A stretch of 64,000 nucleotides of DNA. Source: Callaeas wilsoni (lineage: Eukaryota > Chordata > Aves > Passeriformes > Callaeidae). The position numbers and the translations under genes were made by a program. Location: positions 1-64,000 of the forward strand of contig VWPU01018856.1 in the NCBI GenBank assembly GCA_013398955.1, written 5' to 3'. The notes under the pieces are model-generated. The model was not told the DNA's origin, made no database searches, and was given only the letters and a program-made list of their open reading frames with translations. Shown here in pieces: positions 50,645 to 63,599 of this stretch (position 1 is its first letter; each line of letters starts with the position of its first letter).

Positions 50645-53350
50645 TGCGAATACTCCCTTGCTTTATTATGCTTTATCTCATGCATAACAATAAAATCATG
50701 CTGACTGTGTGCTAAGGGAGCCCTTTCATGCTCTTGGTGCTGCTGGCCAAATGAGATGTGAATGTATCTGAACTATAATTGCAACTGATTAATTACGGCA
50801 GCAGCGTACCTGACATCACATCTGTCACTCCGATGCTGTGCTCAGCCTCAGTCAGGGGCAGACCATGCTGGTGTAAAACTCCTCCCAGGATCCATGGCTC
50901 ACTGGGGTTGCCTGAATGTGCATCTGTGCTTCTCACACGGCAGAGCAAAAGGCAGGATTCTCTGCAAGAACCAAACCCACAGTCTCATGAGCTGTTCTAG
51001 GTCAGGCTGGCTCTAACCTGAGCAAATCCCTCTCTTTTGTGGGTGTCCTGCCACGGGGAGCTTAGGTAGGACTGGGCTGCTGAAAAGGTGGGAGGAAGAG
51101 GCGTGGCATTTTTTGTGTGAGCACAGGCCACTGAAGCCACCTGGCCAGGGGGGCAGCAGATAAACAACCTTTCAATGACACAGTTATTGTGTCCTTTCTG
51201 TCTCCTCAACACCTGGCTGCTCAAAATAGTTCTGTGTCTTACCCAGGACCTTAGGGGAAATGGTTCTCCATCTCATACCAATATTTTGAATTACAATTCT
51301 CATTTCACTCTGGGGTTAACCTGGGACTTTTTGTGTTCTATTCTCCCTACAGCAAGCATGAGGCCATCCACAACAAATCTATCAAACAGTGGAACTGGCA
51401 GCTGCTGGAGGTGGAGAAGACAAAGGCTGCAGTCTATGCCCTCAGGAGCCCAAACTGAACATCTGACCTGAGTTTCTCGGGATGGGGTATGTGTTAATTT
51501 GTCAGGCTGTGGGTTGATCTCAGATGGAACCATCCTTGGTTTTGGCCGTTCTTTATGTGTCAGAATGTTACTCAGTCCAATCCTGATCCTGGATGGTATT
51601 CTCTATTCTCAGAAAGTTTTCTTACAAAGGCCTTTACTTAAAAAAGCCTTACAGAACATTGTAAGGGAAGAGTATTAACACTAAATTACTGCTGAAACAC
51701 AGTTTAATTAACAAGTGTGAGAAGTGAGTCAGGATCTCTTTATGAAACATTTCTTGATACAATTAGATAAAGAGAAGGTAGGTAGCACTCAGCTGTCAAG
51801 ATTCCTTTATCTTTGGTAGCTCTCAGGATCTTCCTCCCAGGCTTGGACTTCTGGCAAAAAACTCAGCGATTTTAATTGATAGATGTAGATAGTACTGCCA
51901 GAAACAGAAAGGTGTGGGCTGATGTATAGCTACTATCAACATTCATGGGGAGTGACTGGGACACTCACTTCTGCCTTTGCAAGCCTTCCTTCCCTATGGA
52001 GTGCCAGCAGACTGTGCATTCTCTCTGGCCAGCACCAGGTGTTGCTGAAAAGCTAAGTTGCACCCAGCAGCAGAAGTCGGCAAAGAGGGCAGGTGAGGAG
52101 GCTGGAGGTTGTCAAGCCCACTGTAGAGGCTAAGGGGAAGTTTTGAGAGGATGCTCACATTTAAGGTTAAGCTTTCAAAGTCTGGCCCTCAGCTAAAGGA
52201 CTTTGTGGAAACAGTCCCTTTCTAAAAAGAGCTGCACACCCTGAAAGCAGTGACTGATGATTTTGAAGAGCATCTGGAGCCCTAATTTTTCATTCAGACC
52301 ACACTTTCTGTCTAGCTAAGGAAAATAAATCGCATGCTCTTATTTATCTTTCCTCCTCAAACACTCAGAGATTTGAAAGCTGCAAATGTAGAAGCAGCAG
52401 AAGGAAATATTTTCTTCCACAAAAGAGATGATTCCCTTGTGAAACACAGGAATTCAGCAGGGTTCAGGGAAGGAAGGGAATTTTATTGTTGGGCCTTAGA
52501 GAAATTATGCAGCCCAGCTGTAAAGGGAAGTCATGAGTCTGATGTCTGTGTTTCTGAGTGTGTTTGAACATCACATGCTGCAGGGGAAGAAGATCGTTCA
52601 TGTATATTTTAGGTGTTTTATTTATTCTTTTAGTTGTGACAATTGGGTATGAATATAACATCACTTGTGAAGAGCAGAGCCCAGAGAGAAACTCGTGCAG
52701 CAGGCATATATTCCTGTTGTTTTCTCTTTGGACAGGAGGAAGCAGAGCCATGAGATTGCAAAAGAGGGGTCATACTTCTACATGCTCTTGTCTATGTGAG
52801 TATGACTAAATTTCTGTTCATGTACTCCACAGATAGTGTTTAAGTGCCCTTAAGTCCCTGTGTCATATTAAATGCAATACCAGATCAAGACTGCTGAAAA
52901 TGATCTCCACTGTGTCGGAACTGAATGTTTCATAATCTCTGGGTGAAATGCCACTTTTTCCTACTCCAAAACTATATTCTGGGAGGGGATAATGTCTACT
53001 GTATGCCTCTAATTGTACTACTTCTATTTTCCCTAGAGACAATGAATGTCTTTTGTAAGGGCTAGCGGTTTTCTCTCTCTGGTATGATGTACCTTTCATC
53101 TTTAGGAACCTCTGCTAGCTCACTGTCATGGCTCATTATTCCAATTAATCACTGATGACAGTAATACTCACAAAAAAGCGAAAACGTATTTATTCCAACA
53201 AGGCTGAGCCAACACTCTCATTCTCTTTCTAAGTGACTCCAGTGGAGTTGGCGTGTCAGATTATTGCTTCACTACCCACGTTAGTGCGGTGTAAGTGTAG
53301 TAGTACAGCTGTTAAAAAGAAGTTGCTCAGTGATTCCATGTAAAAAGGCT
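50645..53350. other. Non-coding DNA with one exon-like segment
   Basis: Most of this stretch shows nothing recognisable. At 51353-51458 a strong acceptor-like tract (ttctattctccctacag) precedes a short frame with protein-like codon use ending in TGA. No upstream exon of matching phase was found and no AATAAA follows closely, so it is not called as a gene. Confidence 0.4.
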
Positions 53351-53484
53351 TGAGTCAATTCTCTGAAACGTTTAATCTGTCAGATGTGGAGATGACGTCA
53401 GCTTCCTCACCTGATTACCCACAGCATCTCAGCCTCAACCAGGTGGGGCTGATTTAAGCAGAACCTCTACACTTTATTGCATCA
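53351..53484. promoter_or_regulatory. Cluster of three bZIP-type binding motifs
   Basis: Within 134 bp lie TGAGTCA (53351-53357, AP-1 consensus), the perfect palindrome TGACGTCA (53393-53400, full CRE consensus bound by CREB/ATF) and TTGCATCA (53477-53484, the C/EBP-ATF composite type). CpG inside a CRE is usually lost by deamination outside CpG islands, so an intact palindrome is mildly notable. Each motif alone arises by chance at this scale. The clustering is suggestive only, and whether this is an enhancer is unknown. Confidence 0.25.
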
Positions 53485-54941
53485 TCTTTTTAATCTCTTG
53501 GTTTGGCCTCCTTGAGGACTGGCTTAGATCTTTCCATGGATTTCAACAGGTCCTTATGTCATGCTCTAAGCAATTCATAAATGTATATATACGTATTAAA
53601 AAAAAAATCTGTATATTTTACTGTCAGGTTCCTGAGTGCACTAATGAGCCTTAATGGCCCCGACCAAGCTCACCTGGGGCCTCATACGTGGGCCTTTATT
53701 TCAGCTCAGCCCTGAGCCTTCAGCCCCTCTGTGCCAGAGCAGTGTTAGAGGAATCTACAGCCACAGCCATAGAGTTCCTTGCTCTAGACCTCAGCCTGCA
53801 GAGTGCCTTCCTGGCATGACCTACACTGCTGTGTTATTGTGGGTCTCCCTGGCTGTCATTGGACCAGATCCTTAATCCTGACTTTTGGATTGACTTCCCT
53901 GCATCACCTGGGATCTGCCTCACTCACCACTGTGGGGTTGCCTTTGTGGTCAGGACTCTTGGCTGGACCCGGCTGCCGCCTCCAGGGCTGTCCTTGGTAT
54001 TGTGGAATACCTGGCAGTGAGATCCCTCCTGGCTTACCTTCCCTCCGGGAGTAGCCTCGCTTTTTCTGCTCCCTGACACTTGCAGACAAGCCCACGTTTC
54101 TTATGTGAAAAGGCTGAAAATTATTTTATCTAATTCACCCATTTGTCTTTACATCAATGTAGCCTCTCTGGTGTACTTGCACTGTCTCTGGAGTCTGCCT
54201 GGTAGAAAATCAGCCTACAAAATGCAGCACAAGAGAATATGCAAAGGATTTTCCACCCCAGAACCTGAAGAAATTTCCCTTCTCTTCTCAAAGGCTGTGT
54301 TCAATACAGATCTTGTCTCGGGATCTCATTTGGCATAGTCAACTGTCTAATATTCAATTTGTTTACTCCTTTTTTGGTGCCAAGTCAGAGTCCAGCACTT
54401 GTAGAGCTCATTAGCTGCCTCACTGTGTTAGAGGTGAACATAGAAGAAATGTCAAATGGGTTGCACGGATGTAACTGAGAGCACAACAAGGCTCTGTATT
54501 TTTTAGAAAACTCCTTGAGTTAACTTTAGAGGTGTCATTCCCACAAGTCTGAAGAGTTTCCTATCTCTCACTGCATTTGCCATGGTGGCAAGTGGCCAGG
54601 AAAGCAGAAAACACTCAGTTTAACAAAATGACCCATTTTGCACTGCCTGGAACACATTTTCCTGAATAGGAGGTGTTTCCGCAGCTAAGTCAGTCACAGG
54701 GAAGCTCAAGCAGGAGAAAAAAGTGTCCCATTCCACTCTGAGCTTCCAAGGACCCCCACAGTAAAGCATTTCCCTGCAAAATGCATGAGGGATCACCGAA
54801 AATTGCACTTATGTCTCCTTGTGGTAAGCACTTGACGTCTTCAGCTTGATGCTTACCTCTGCCACAGTTGTCCTTCTGTTGTCACTCCCGTTAGGAGGGC
54901 ACACTTAATGAGAGTGGAGTGTGGGACAAATGGTTTGGCTC
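53485..54941. other. Unique non-coding DNA, no gene seen
   Basis: A short near-palindromic AT tract with an A-run lies at about 53582-53609. The GC-richer part at 53640-54060 has overlapping frames on both strands with no domain. Confidence 0.5.
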
Positions 54942-54994
54942 TTGGTGCTGACAAGAGCTGTAGTTGGTGCTGATAACAGCTGTGTTTGGTGCAG
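54942..54994 (+). repeat. 22-bp tandem repeat, about 2.4 copies
   Basis: Unit 1 (54942-54963) and unit 2 (54964-54985) both begin 'ttggtgctga' and share 'agctgt', differing at about five positions. A third partial copy starts 'ttggtgcag' at 54986. It is a small local minisatellite not tied to any gene. Confidence 0.75.
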
Positions 54995-57900
54995 TAGGGT
55001 ATGAGTTGCTAAATTTCTCTGTATCAGGGATGCTTAGACATCTCTTTGTAGCTGAATTGGAAATGAAGGTCTAGGTATGTTAAATCTAGAGAGACTCCCA
55101 AACAAAATGCAGTGGACCCCATTCCAGGTGAAGGCGTCAGCCCACCCCGTTTTTGTAATTCCATGCTTTTCTACATGAATGGCCCCAGGTAGCCCGAGGT
55201 GCTTTTCAGTGGTTACCGCTGAGTTCAGATGTGGCAATGCTGCCTTTTTCTCACATAGTTCATTGTTTGCCCTCTCCTATTGCCCTCATAACCATTCGTA
55301 AGCACTTTCTGCCTTACTTCCTTGCAACATCAAGGTAAACTCACTGCATCTCTGGCAGCTGCAAATGTGGCAACAGGAATGAATGTTTAAAACTGGTGCA
55401 TTGTGCATTTGTAGGCCCTCTGTGGCTCTTTCCCTGTACTGTCAAATTAACTGATGTTATATCATTGCTACTTGAGCTTAATACAAGCACAGGTTTTGAC
55501 CTGTGTGACCTTAATGTCCTTGCAAACATTAATAAAGCACAGTTGCCTGCTCTCAGATGAAACAAAAAATCTTTATGGATGCAAGGTACATGTTTGTTCA
55601 GCTTTCAAGTAGGGAGGTTCAAAAAGTACCACCACCAGAGATTTTTCTGTTCCCACTGATTTAAACTGGAATGTTCTCAGATACTCTACTAATGAGTAAC
55701 AGCATAAATTCTGAAGTCAGACAGATAATTACGCTTTCAGAATGAGAAGCTTTGGGCTTTTTATTTATGTCTATAGACTTACCTCTTCCATGCTGAGACT
55801 TTCAGGGTGTGTGAAAGCATCCAGTCCACTAATATCTCCATAGGGTGGTACACAATTGCATCCAGGCAGTGCCTACACCATAGATAGGTGTCTACGGAGC
55901 TGGCTCAGCTTTGGTTTATGTAGGGTTGGGGATCATTCTTGATGTGGTCTGTTCCACCAGGACCCTGAATGCCCTACAAGTTGCTTCACCCATCTGAGGA
56001 ATACATTGCTGGTTGTTCAGATTATCCTGTCTCCTGATACGGTACCAAACACCTGAATTATATAAATATTGTAGGATACTGCAGTGATGGAAATTTGGTT
56101 TCATTCCAAGAGAGAGTGTATTTCAAAGCTGAGTGCACTCAACAGTGCACGACTCCCTTGAGTCCATTGTGTGCTTTGTCCTTGGGACCATCAGCAGCAC
56201 TTGCCCCAGTGTGGTGTCACTGTTGGAGAGCCTCCTTATGCTTGAGCTCAGCTTCCTAGAAAGTAACTATTTAGGAAGGAAAGCTTTGTGGAGCTCTTGT
56301 AGGGACAGGCTCACTAGGGCTGAAAGCGAGAAAATGAGAGCTTCAAATTGATACACAGCAGAAAAGTGTTAAAATTGACACCTAATGCACAGTTCTGGTT
56401 TCAAAATTGGAACCCAGTTCAAAATTGTACATTTCCCTCCACCCTTCCTGTTTAGTCCTAATGTCTAGGCTTGTTTGGGTTTGTTTTGATTTTTGGTTAT
56501 TTACATTCTTTATGTGAGGGGTAGAGAAGACCACAGAAGCATAGTAATTTCCCTCCTGAACATCCCATTTTAAATTAAAATTCTTTGAATTTTCTGTGGG
56601 GAAAATTGTAGTGATATAACCTGCAAGGGAGAAAATAAGAAAATGGACAAAGGAGAAAATCTTTGGTAGGTATTATGCCTGAAAATGCAGTGCACTGCGA
56701 AGCTTCCTTATGATAGTCCTGGACAGTCAAAAGCAAGGGTAGCACATGCAGGTTCATTTAGTCAGCTGTGTTACAGTTTGAAATTTCTTTAGAAGGAAAT
56801 TCTGAGCACTCTGGGAAAGCCTCAAAGCAACTTGAATTAAAGAAGGTTTCAATAATTAGAAGATCATTTGATGTCTGTAAGCAAGGCTTTGTGACAGAGG
56901 GTGCGAAAATTCATTAGAACTTTCAATGATTAAGTAGTCTTTTTCATGTCTTGAGAATGACTTTTCTTTCCCATCAGTATGAATATGAGGAATATGAATA
57001 CAGGGAAGAAAATATTTTTCTGGCTGAACATCACACACATGTTTTAGCCAAAGGGTTTCTTTCGAAGAGATTTTGAGGGACTCATAACTGGCTTTTGTCC
57101 TTGCTGCCTTTACTCATGTGGGTGTAAACATGGTGTTACTGCATAAAAGGGAGTGTGAATGTTGCCATATATCTGCTAATCCCTTTACTGTCTGTATGAT
57201 CTTCTATTTGGTTTGTTGATGCCACTGTGAGAATGAGGTTTTAAGAGAAGAGTAAACACAGTTATTTAATTTTCATGTGAAAGCTGAATATTCATCAAAA
57301 CATTTTATTTTTCATGCTTCTATATTCCTCCAAGAAATTATACAAAAACCATCACAAAAGGGAAAAGGAAAATTTTACATTTGGCCTGTCCTCGAAATCT
57401 GTAGACTGATACTTTTTTCAAAATGAAATGGTAATTGAAGCTGACACATTTCACTTCCAATGAAATAGAATTTCCTGATACTGCACTGGAAGGCTCTAAC
57501 CAGTACTAATTGGAAGACTCATTTTGCCTGCATGGGCAGGACACTGGCTTCACTGGATGAAATAATTGACCTGTGTTTTACTAGGAGTCAGACTTGATCA
57601 GTGATCCTTCCTGGTTTTAAAGTCTATTGAAAAGATGTCTTTCTTTTGAATCAGTAATAATTTTTTTAAAGAATTCAGGCTTTGCAAATTGTTTTCAGTC
57701 TTTACACAGAAATGAACATTTTATAGCCGCTTTCTGCTGTCTGTCCATGTTGGGAATCACCGGTGTCTGGGAGGCAGGTTGAGCACACTCCTTGAAATGA
57801 GATATACGCTACTCTGGCTCCCTTGCAAAGAGGTGAAGATGTTAAAAAGCATGATAGGTGTGGTAGTCACACGTGCCTCTGGAAAGAGCAGAGGCAGGGA

Positions 57901-60820
57901 GTAAGAGCAAGCTCCCCGCCGGGCACTTGATTGCTGTAATCTCTGCAGAATCTGGCCAAGTGTTACAGCTGTTAGGCGGGAGAATTACTCTTGCATCCTA
58001 CACTGACCATCTGAAGGCTTCTGGTGATAATTGCAGTGGGAAAGATTAGGTTTTTCCTTTGAGATCCTGCATAAAACTAGCTTATGTTTGTGTGGTGGTG
58101 ACGGAAAGGGTCTCAAGTGCTGTTTCTCTGCAGTGACTTGCCATTTAGAGAGCACAGTGTGGGCTCTGGTTGGGATTTTATCATGGGTGCTAAAATTCCT
58201 GCAGGGCTGTGCAAGGAAGACAGTTCACTGCTGAGGCCTTAAGTGGGGAGGAGCTCTGTGCTCCTCAGCTAGTCTCACAGTAATTCCTATATGGAGGAGG
58301 AAAGCATTTTTCACAATTTCACAGAAAGGTGACTAAACTGACCAAGCTCCAGATCCATTAAGATTCAGAGCACCAAGCTCCCACCAAAACTGGATGGGCT
58401 GGTCAGGTATCTATAATACTGTGAGGTCAGTGATAAGCAATATGCCTAGAAATGGTCTGTGATGGAGCAGGACACGATCTAGCATTCCTCATCCTTACTT
58501 TAGCCTTCTCACTGGCCACTATGGAAATTGCCTCTCCCAAACAATCCCTGGACTTTAACACTGCTTGAACAATTATCTGCTTAAAGGTCTGGATCATGTT
58601 GAACACATGTATTAATGAAATTTATCCTCTGATCTGTTCCTGAGGAAGCAGGAACTTTCCAGCACTCACCATTGGTCGATTGGTTGCCTGACAGGGTCAC
58701 CATGCTACTCTGGGAATAGTGTGTGAGCAAAAAAGTAGGGTAGATAATTCCAGCAATCCATGTTTCCATTTTATCAGGAAATTTGGTCTTCACACTTCTT
58801 TTGGCATCTAGTACCACTTTTTCTTTTCATGCTTTAACTTGAGGCTAGATTCTCAGCACAACCCAGCTGAAGGGAAACAGCTGTTGGCTGAAGTCCTCTG
58901 GAAAGCACTCCCTTGGGCTCAGATCTGACCATTCTTGGCATGAGCTCCTGCAGACAACAGGTGACTCATTTTGGTCTGGAAAGCGCAGCCGTATCCTCCG
59001 CTGTCTCGTCAAATACTATAGGCAATTCATAGAGCAATTCCTGCTTTGCCTCCTCTCCTGCTAATTGAAGAGAAGCTCCATGCTTACTCTTTGCAAAAGA
59101 GCCAAACCAATCCCGAATACACATTGCATCCAGATTATCCTTTTACTCTTTGGTTTAAAGTAACACACAAACAGCAAACGAATGAGGCCTTCCTGCCAAC
59201 AGATTCAGTGCATGAGCAATGGCCACTTTAAAGGGATACCGATAGCTACTGTAAATGAATTAACAGATTAAAATATCTCCACTGAACAAGACTCCTCTTG
59301 GGTGATTGTTGTAATGTTCAACAGATTTACAGTCCAGAAGAACTAATGAATTTCAGAAACACACCTGAAACACTAAAGAATTAGTGAAGAATGCTTGAGG
59401 TGGGGCTTTTTTGTATCCTCAATTGACCTACCTCCCACACTAGCAATGTCTGACACTGGAGGCAAACAGGACAAGCTTTTATGTATCCTGATTCATAAGA
59501 GTGTTTTCCAAAGTGGCTTACTGAAATTGTAAACAATGTGTTCGCACAGTAAGAGGGAGGAAATGCCAATATATTAAAATCAATGGACCAAATTGTATGC
59601 TATCCTGAGAGTACTTTTGGCCAGAGGATGGAAGTGACCTGCGTTTGGCTGAACAGAAATTGATTCTCTTCCCTTGCTATTTATGCCAGCACAAATGTGC
59701 AGCACATTTGACGTCAGTGCACAGAGAACGGGCACGAGTACAAGGGCAATTGGGCCCCTAAGGTTCCTGTTTGATCACCACTCGAGGCAAGGGGAAGCTG
59801 CACCTATGAGGTGCTTCACCTCCTAAAACAGCCCTTCTGCAGAAACTCTGCATGGAGTCTCCAGCTCCCGTGACAGCACAGTCCTGAAAGGAGGGAGGAG
59901 AGAGCAAGGAAACTTGGCTCGGGCCCATTTTGAATAAAAGCTACCATTGCAGATGAGCTGAGGTTACCCCCCAAAAGTTCCTCTTTTCATTACATTTTTT
60001 CAGTTGGAAGAGTCAGATTGAATATTTGCACTGGCTTTCTGCCTTGGCCGTGTGAATTCTCAGGGGTGCGGAAAATGTTAGTAAGCTAGTAAATATCCAA
60101 GAACTGGAAGACAATAGGTTGAGTTGTCAAAATCTTTTTAATTTCTTCTGAAAAATATTTCCTCTAGGAACACTTTCCCATTTGGAACAGGTTTTTAAAA
60201 ACCCTGCAGAGGTGACATGTCTTTTGCTGCCTCTGCAAAACTTTCTTAAATCTGGCTGATTACCTGCATCCCCAAATCCCCACAAGGAACACATCTTGTT
60301 GTGACTCTGCTGCTACAGTCACCGAGCCCATGCTCCATGTCAGCCATGCTCTGGCTGCTCCTGCTCCTTGGTGCTGCCTGGTGTGCTGTCACCCTTCAGA
60401 GCACTTGAAGGTGTAGTTTTGAAGGCAAAGTTCAAACCCATCTGCCAGAGAGAAGGGCAATGTGTATGAAAACCAGCCCAAGAGTTGTATTCCTCTGCTG
60501 TTTCCCATAGCTGTGTGGACATCCCTGCTGTTGTTGCTGTGGAAAGCCGGAGGACAGCCTTTTCTGTGTCCCTGGCACCGGGCTGCTGTGTGAGGTCCCA
60601 GCTTGTGGAACAGACTCTGATTGCTGTCATGGCCGGCTTTGCAGACACTTTGCACTGAGGCTGGGAGCTGCAGGGGTGTGCTGCTGATCTGAGAGGCAAT
60701 AGAGGAGTTCTGGCCTGGAGCACTGGCTTCTGGTGGTGTTCTCGGCTGCTTCTTTGAGCACAGAATTGGATTCAGGTTCAGGGTGGTAAAGAGCTGTTGT
60801 GCAGCTCTGGTCTGGACAGG
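54995..60820. other. Unique non-coding DNA, no gene seen
   Basis: Almost 6 kb without a recognised repeat or exon. The block 57720-58020 differs from its surroundings by being GC-richer, but contains no supported feature. A 20-codon frame from ATG 60346 resembles a signal peptide (very leucine-rich, good initiation context, TGA at 60406) and lacks a convincing donor. Confidence 0.5.
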
Positions 60821-60879
60821 TAGTAGGAGGAGGAGGAAGAGGAGGATGAGGACAAGGAGGAGGAGGATGATGATGATGG
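60821..60879 (+). repeat. GAG/GAT trinucleotide repeat
   Basis: Fifty-nine bases of imperfect (GAG)n passing into (GAT)4. On the minus strand it reads as Leu and Ile codons and so creates the false hydrophobic, membrane-like start of the longest open frame in the window (60389-60946, 185 codons). Confidence 0.9.
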
Positions 60880-62711
60880 CTGTTTGAGCAGCTGTGCCCC
60901 TCCAGTGATTGTGCTGGGTTCCTGCTGGGTAGAGGCTTTGTCTCATTTGGGTCCTGCTTGTGTCTCCCAGTGGGATTCTTTAACCCAGGAGAGCAGCAAA
61001 GCCTGTGCTATAAAGTGGGCACAAGACCTGGGCTCTGGCAGCTGTGTCAGCTCAGTCAGTGCTGGTGTGGAGAGTGAACAAGTCGCCTATTGCTGTGAGA
61101 CTGAGCCCTGCTGCTGAGGATGGGGCTCCTTTCCCAGCTGTGTCTCTAATCTTGCCTGCCCTCTAAGGTGGGCTGGTGTACGTACACGAGCCATGAGCTT
61201 ATTTCTCCGTGGGTTTCTGTGCAGCAGCACACACTTTCCAGAATGACTCAATATTTCTCAGCATACAGGTCTGATGGTGGCCACCCAGCCTTGTGATCTG
61301 AGTAACTCTTATCTGGTGTGAGCTGGTGAAATAGTGGAATTTCTCCTGCTTCACCGAGGGCTGCTTTGAACTGAGCCCTGAGGCTTTTACAGGGACCATC
61401 AGAGCCCCCAGAAGCCCTTTAGTGCTGGAGTGCAAATAGCAGCTGGTTTGCAGTGTGGGTGTCCCACCTCAGTAGCAAAGGGGGGTGGGGTCTACTCCTG
61501 CCCACCAAGCCCTTTCTGGATATCTGACCTATGAGGCAAGTCTCAGCACACGTGAAATATTCATGGTGTTTGTTCAACTGTGTGTGTTTGTGAAGACTAA
61601 AATCAGGAGATCTTTTCCCATCTTGGGAAAGAGATGCTCCCAATCTGGATGTTGTGAAACGCTGCTTGAAAAATTCACCAGTTTGAGAGCTCAGCTATCT
61701 GTCTCAGTGGCACTTTCACAGGCAGCAGAGTTACAGCACTGACCCTACTGATTCACCAGAAAAATCCTCAGTCCTGGTTCCTTTCCCTTAACATTTCCTT
61801 TTTCCGTCTCTCTTTTTAGCTTGAGGTTATTAAAAAGAAAAAATGCTGGGTTCTGCTTTGTCACAGTCCTCCGGGAAACTTGTAGTGGGGACATATAAGT
61901 TTCATCAGTACCTTTAGAGTAGGGCCCTTGCAAGTGGCTGCTCTGGTGCGTGGTGGCAATGCAAATAAATAACTACACTCAGATGGAAAATTCCACAGAT
62001 GAACTGAAATGTTTTCTGAAATTCCTTTCAAAGTGAGACAACAACTGTACCTCAGCAGAGAGCCTGCAGTGAGGGGATCCATCATGCTTAAAGGAGAGCA
62101 AAGGGAACATCTGTGAGTGCTTAATTCAAGTGCTGAGGGTCCAGAAAACATGGTGAGTGAGATTGTATTTCATATGATCTGGAAGTGTACCAAAGAGTAA
62201 TGAAACTACAGAGGAAGCAAAAGATATGCTCTGTGTGGATACTTACCCTTTATGGCACCTGAATTTCCTGGGTAGCTCAACTCATCATGAAATGTGAGCA
62301 TCAGAAATTAGATACACTCACATATGAATCCTGGATTATGCTGTTATTGCCAAATGTTATGTGGATGCTGCAGATGAGAAAAACCTTCTTCCCATACACG
62401 GAAGTATTTGTTATGGTTGAAATGCATTTGTTTTTTTCAAAACGTGATTAGCAATCCACCAGTGTTTTTTTTCATTTTTGTGTCCATCTGGGGATTTCCA
62501 CCTACACCCTTCCATTTTCATTATGCAAGGAAATAATAGTTTTCATATGTTGAGAGAATGAAAATTACCTTATAGGCCTTTTCTGACACATGTGGCAGAT
62601 CATACCTTCTCCCTTGGTGACAGAGTGAGTCATTCTGGAGTAAGCTTCACGTTTTGTAATGGAATGAACAGGGAATAGTTTTTTGAAGCAGTCTGAAAAT
62701 GAGCTCAAATT
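60880..62711. other. Non-coding DNA, no gene seen
   Basis: GC-richer to about 61500, then AT-rich. No repeat family, exon or RNA gene is recognised. Confidence 0.5.
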
Positions 62712-62726
62712 AAAAAAAAAAAAAAA
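62712..62726 (+). repeat. A15 homopolymer
   Basis: Fifteen consecutive A. It faces a T16 run about 290 bp downstream. The DNA between the two is not a retroposon family I know, so it is recorded only as a homopolymer. Confidence 0.9.
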
Positions 62727-63018
62727 GAGTTCAGCTGTTTGCATCATGGCTTGTTTCTGTTCCATGGCTGTTCCAGCAAATTCAGCTGGCAGCTCCCAGC
62801 CCTGCTCCCTGGCCGGTGCTTTACATCAGCCCTGCTCCTGCTGGAGCCGTGTGATCAAGCCCTGCCCTTCAGTCTGCGCTCACCCCATGAAACTTCTCCT
62901 AAAAATTGCAGCCAAACAATGGGGGAACTGAACCAATCCTGTGTGAACTGTGCCACAAACCTTCAGAAGTGCTTAAAACACCCCAGACTTATGGTTTCAG
63001 TTCACTTATTTTACTGCC
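62727..63018. other. Block between A15 and T16 runs
   Basis: About 290 bp of moderately GC-rich unique DNA. Overlapping plus-strand frames (62683-62931 and 62739-63092) have no recognised domain. Confidence 0.4.
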
Positions 63019-63034
63019 TTTTTTTTTTTTTTTT
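63019..63034 (+). repeat. T16 homopolymer
   Basis: Sixteen consecutive T, the longest homopolymer in the window. Confidence 0.9.
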
Positions 63035-63599
63035 AGATAGCTACATTGAAAAAAAAATCACAAAAATAGTGGTGAGAGGAAACCAGTCATAAAAGTCGTT
63101 GGCACTGATATCAGCCCTTGTGTCCATAGTCCCAGATTTTACACAAATGAGGCAGGTATTTGCAGGAAGATCCTTGTGGCCATGTTTTCAAGCTCCTGCT
63201 TGAAGCACATGGACATGATTAAGTGTTCCAAAACACCTCCAATCCCTCACATCTTCACAGTGATGTTTGTAAAGGGTTTGGAGCCTGCTCTGTATGCTTT
63301 TTGGAAAGCTCTAGAAAATAAATATAGGTGCCTAGGTCTCAACTTTTCTGTATTTCCTGGACTTGCTTGGGTTATAGAATCCTCTGGAAATCCTTAGCCA
63401 CAAAGATGTCCAGTATACAGACTCCTGGCCTATCTGCCTGATCTCTACTGGCACGCATGACATGAAGTTCATCAAATGAAAAAATAAAATATAGAGACTT
63501 TCACAAAGCTTTGCATATTGCAAGGCAAAATGTTTTGAGCAGTGGAATCTAATGCCTCTTAACATGGGGCAGACTAGGTGCTATGATCTGTTTTGCTTT
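63035..63599. other. Unique non-coding DNA, no gene seen
   Basis: No recognisable feature lies between the T16 run and the last MIR-like relic. Confidence 0.5.

Noticed and set aside
51138..51170. Possible CTCF core (ggccaggggggcagcag)
   Set aside because: One extra G breaks the core spacing, so it does not fit the consensus well.
60389..60946. Longest open frame (185 codons, minus) with a leucine/isoleucine-rich start like a membrane helix
   Set aside because: The hydrophobic part is the reverse of a GAG/GAT trinucleotide repeat, the rest has no domain, and the frame overlaps other open frames.
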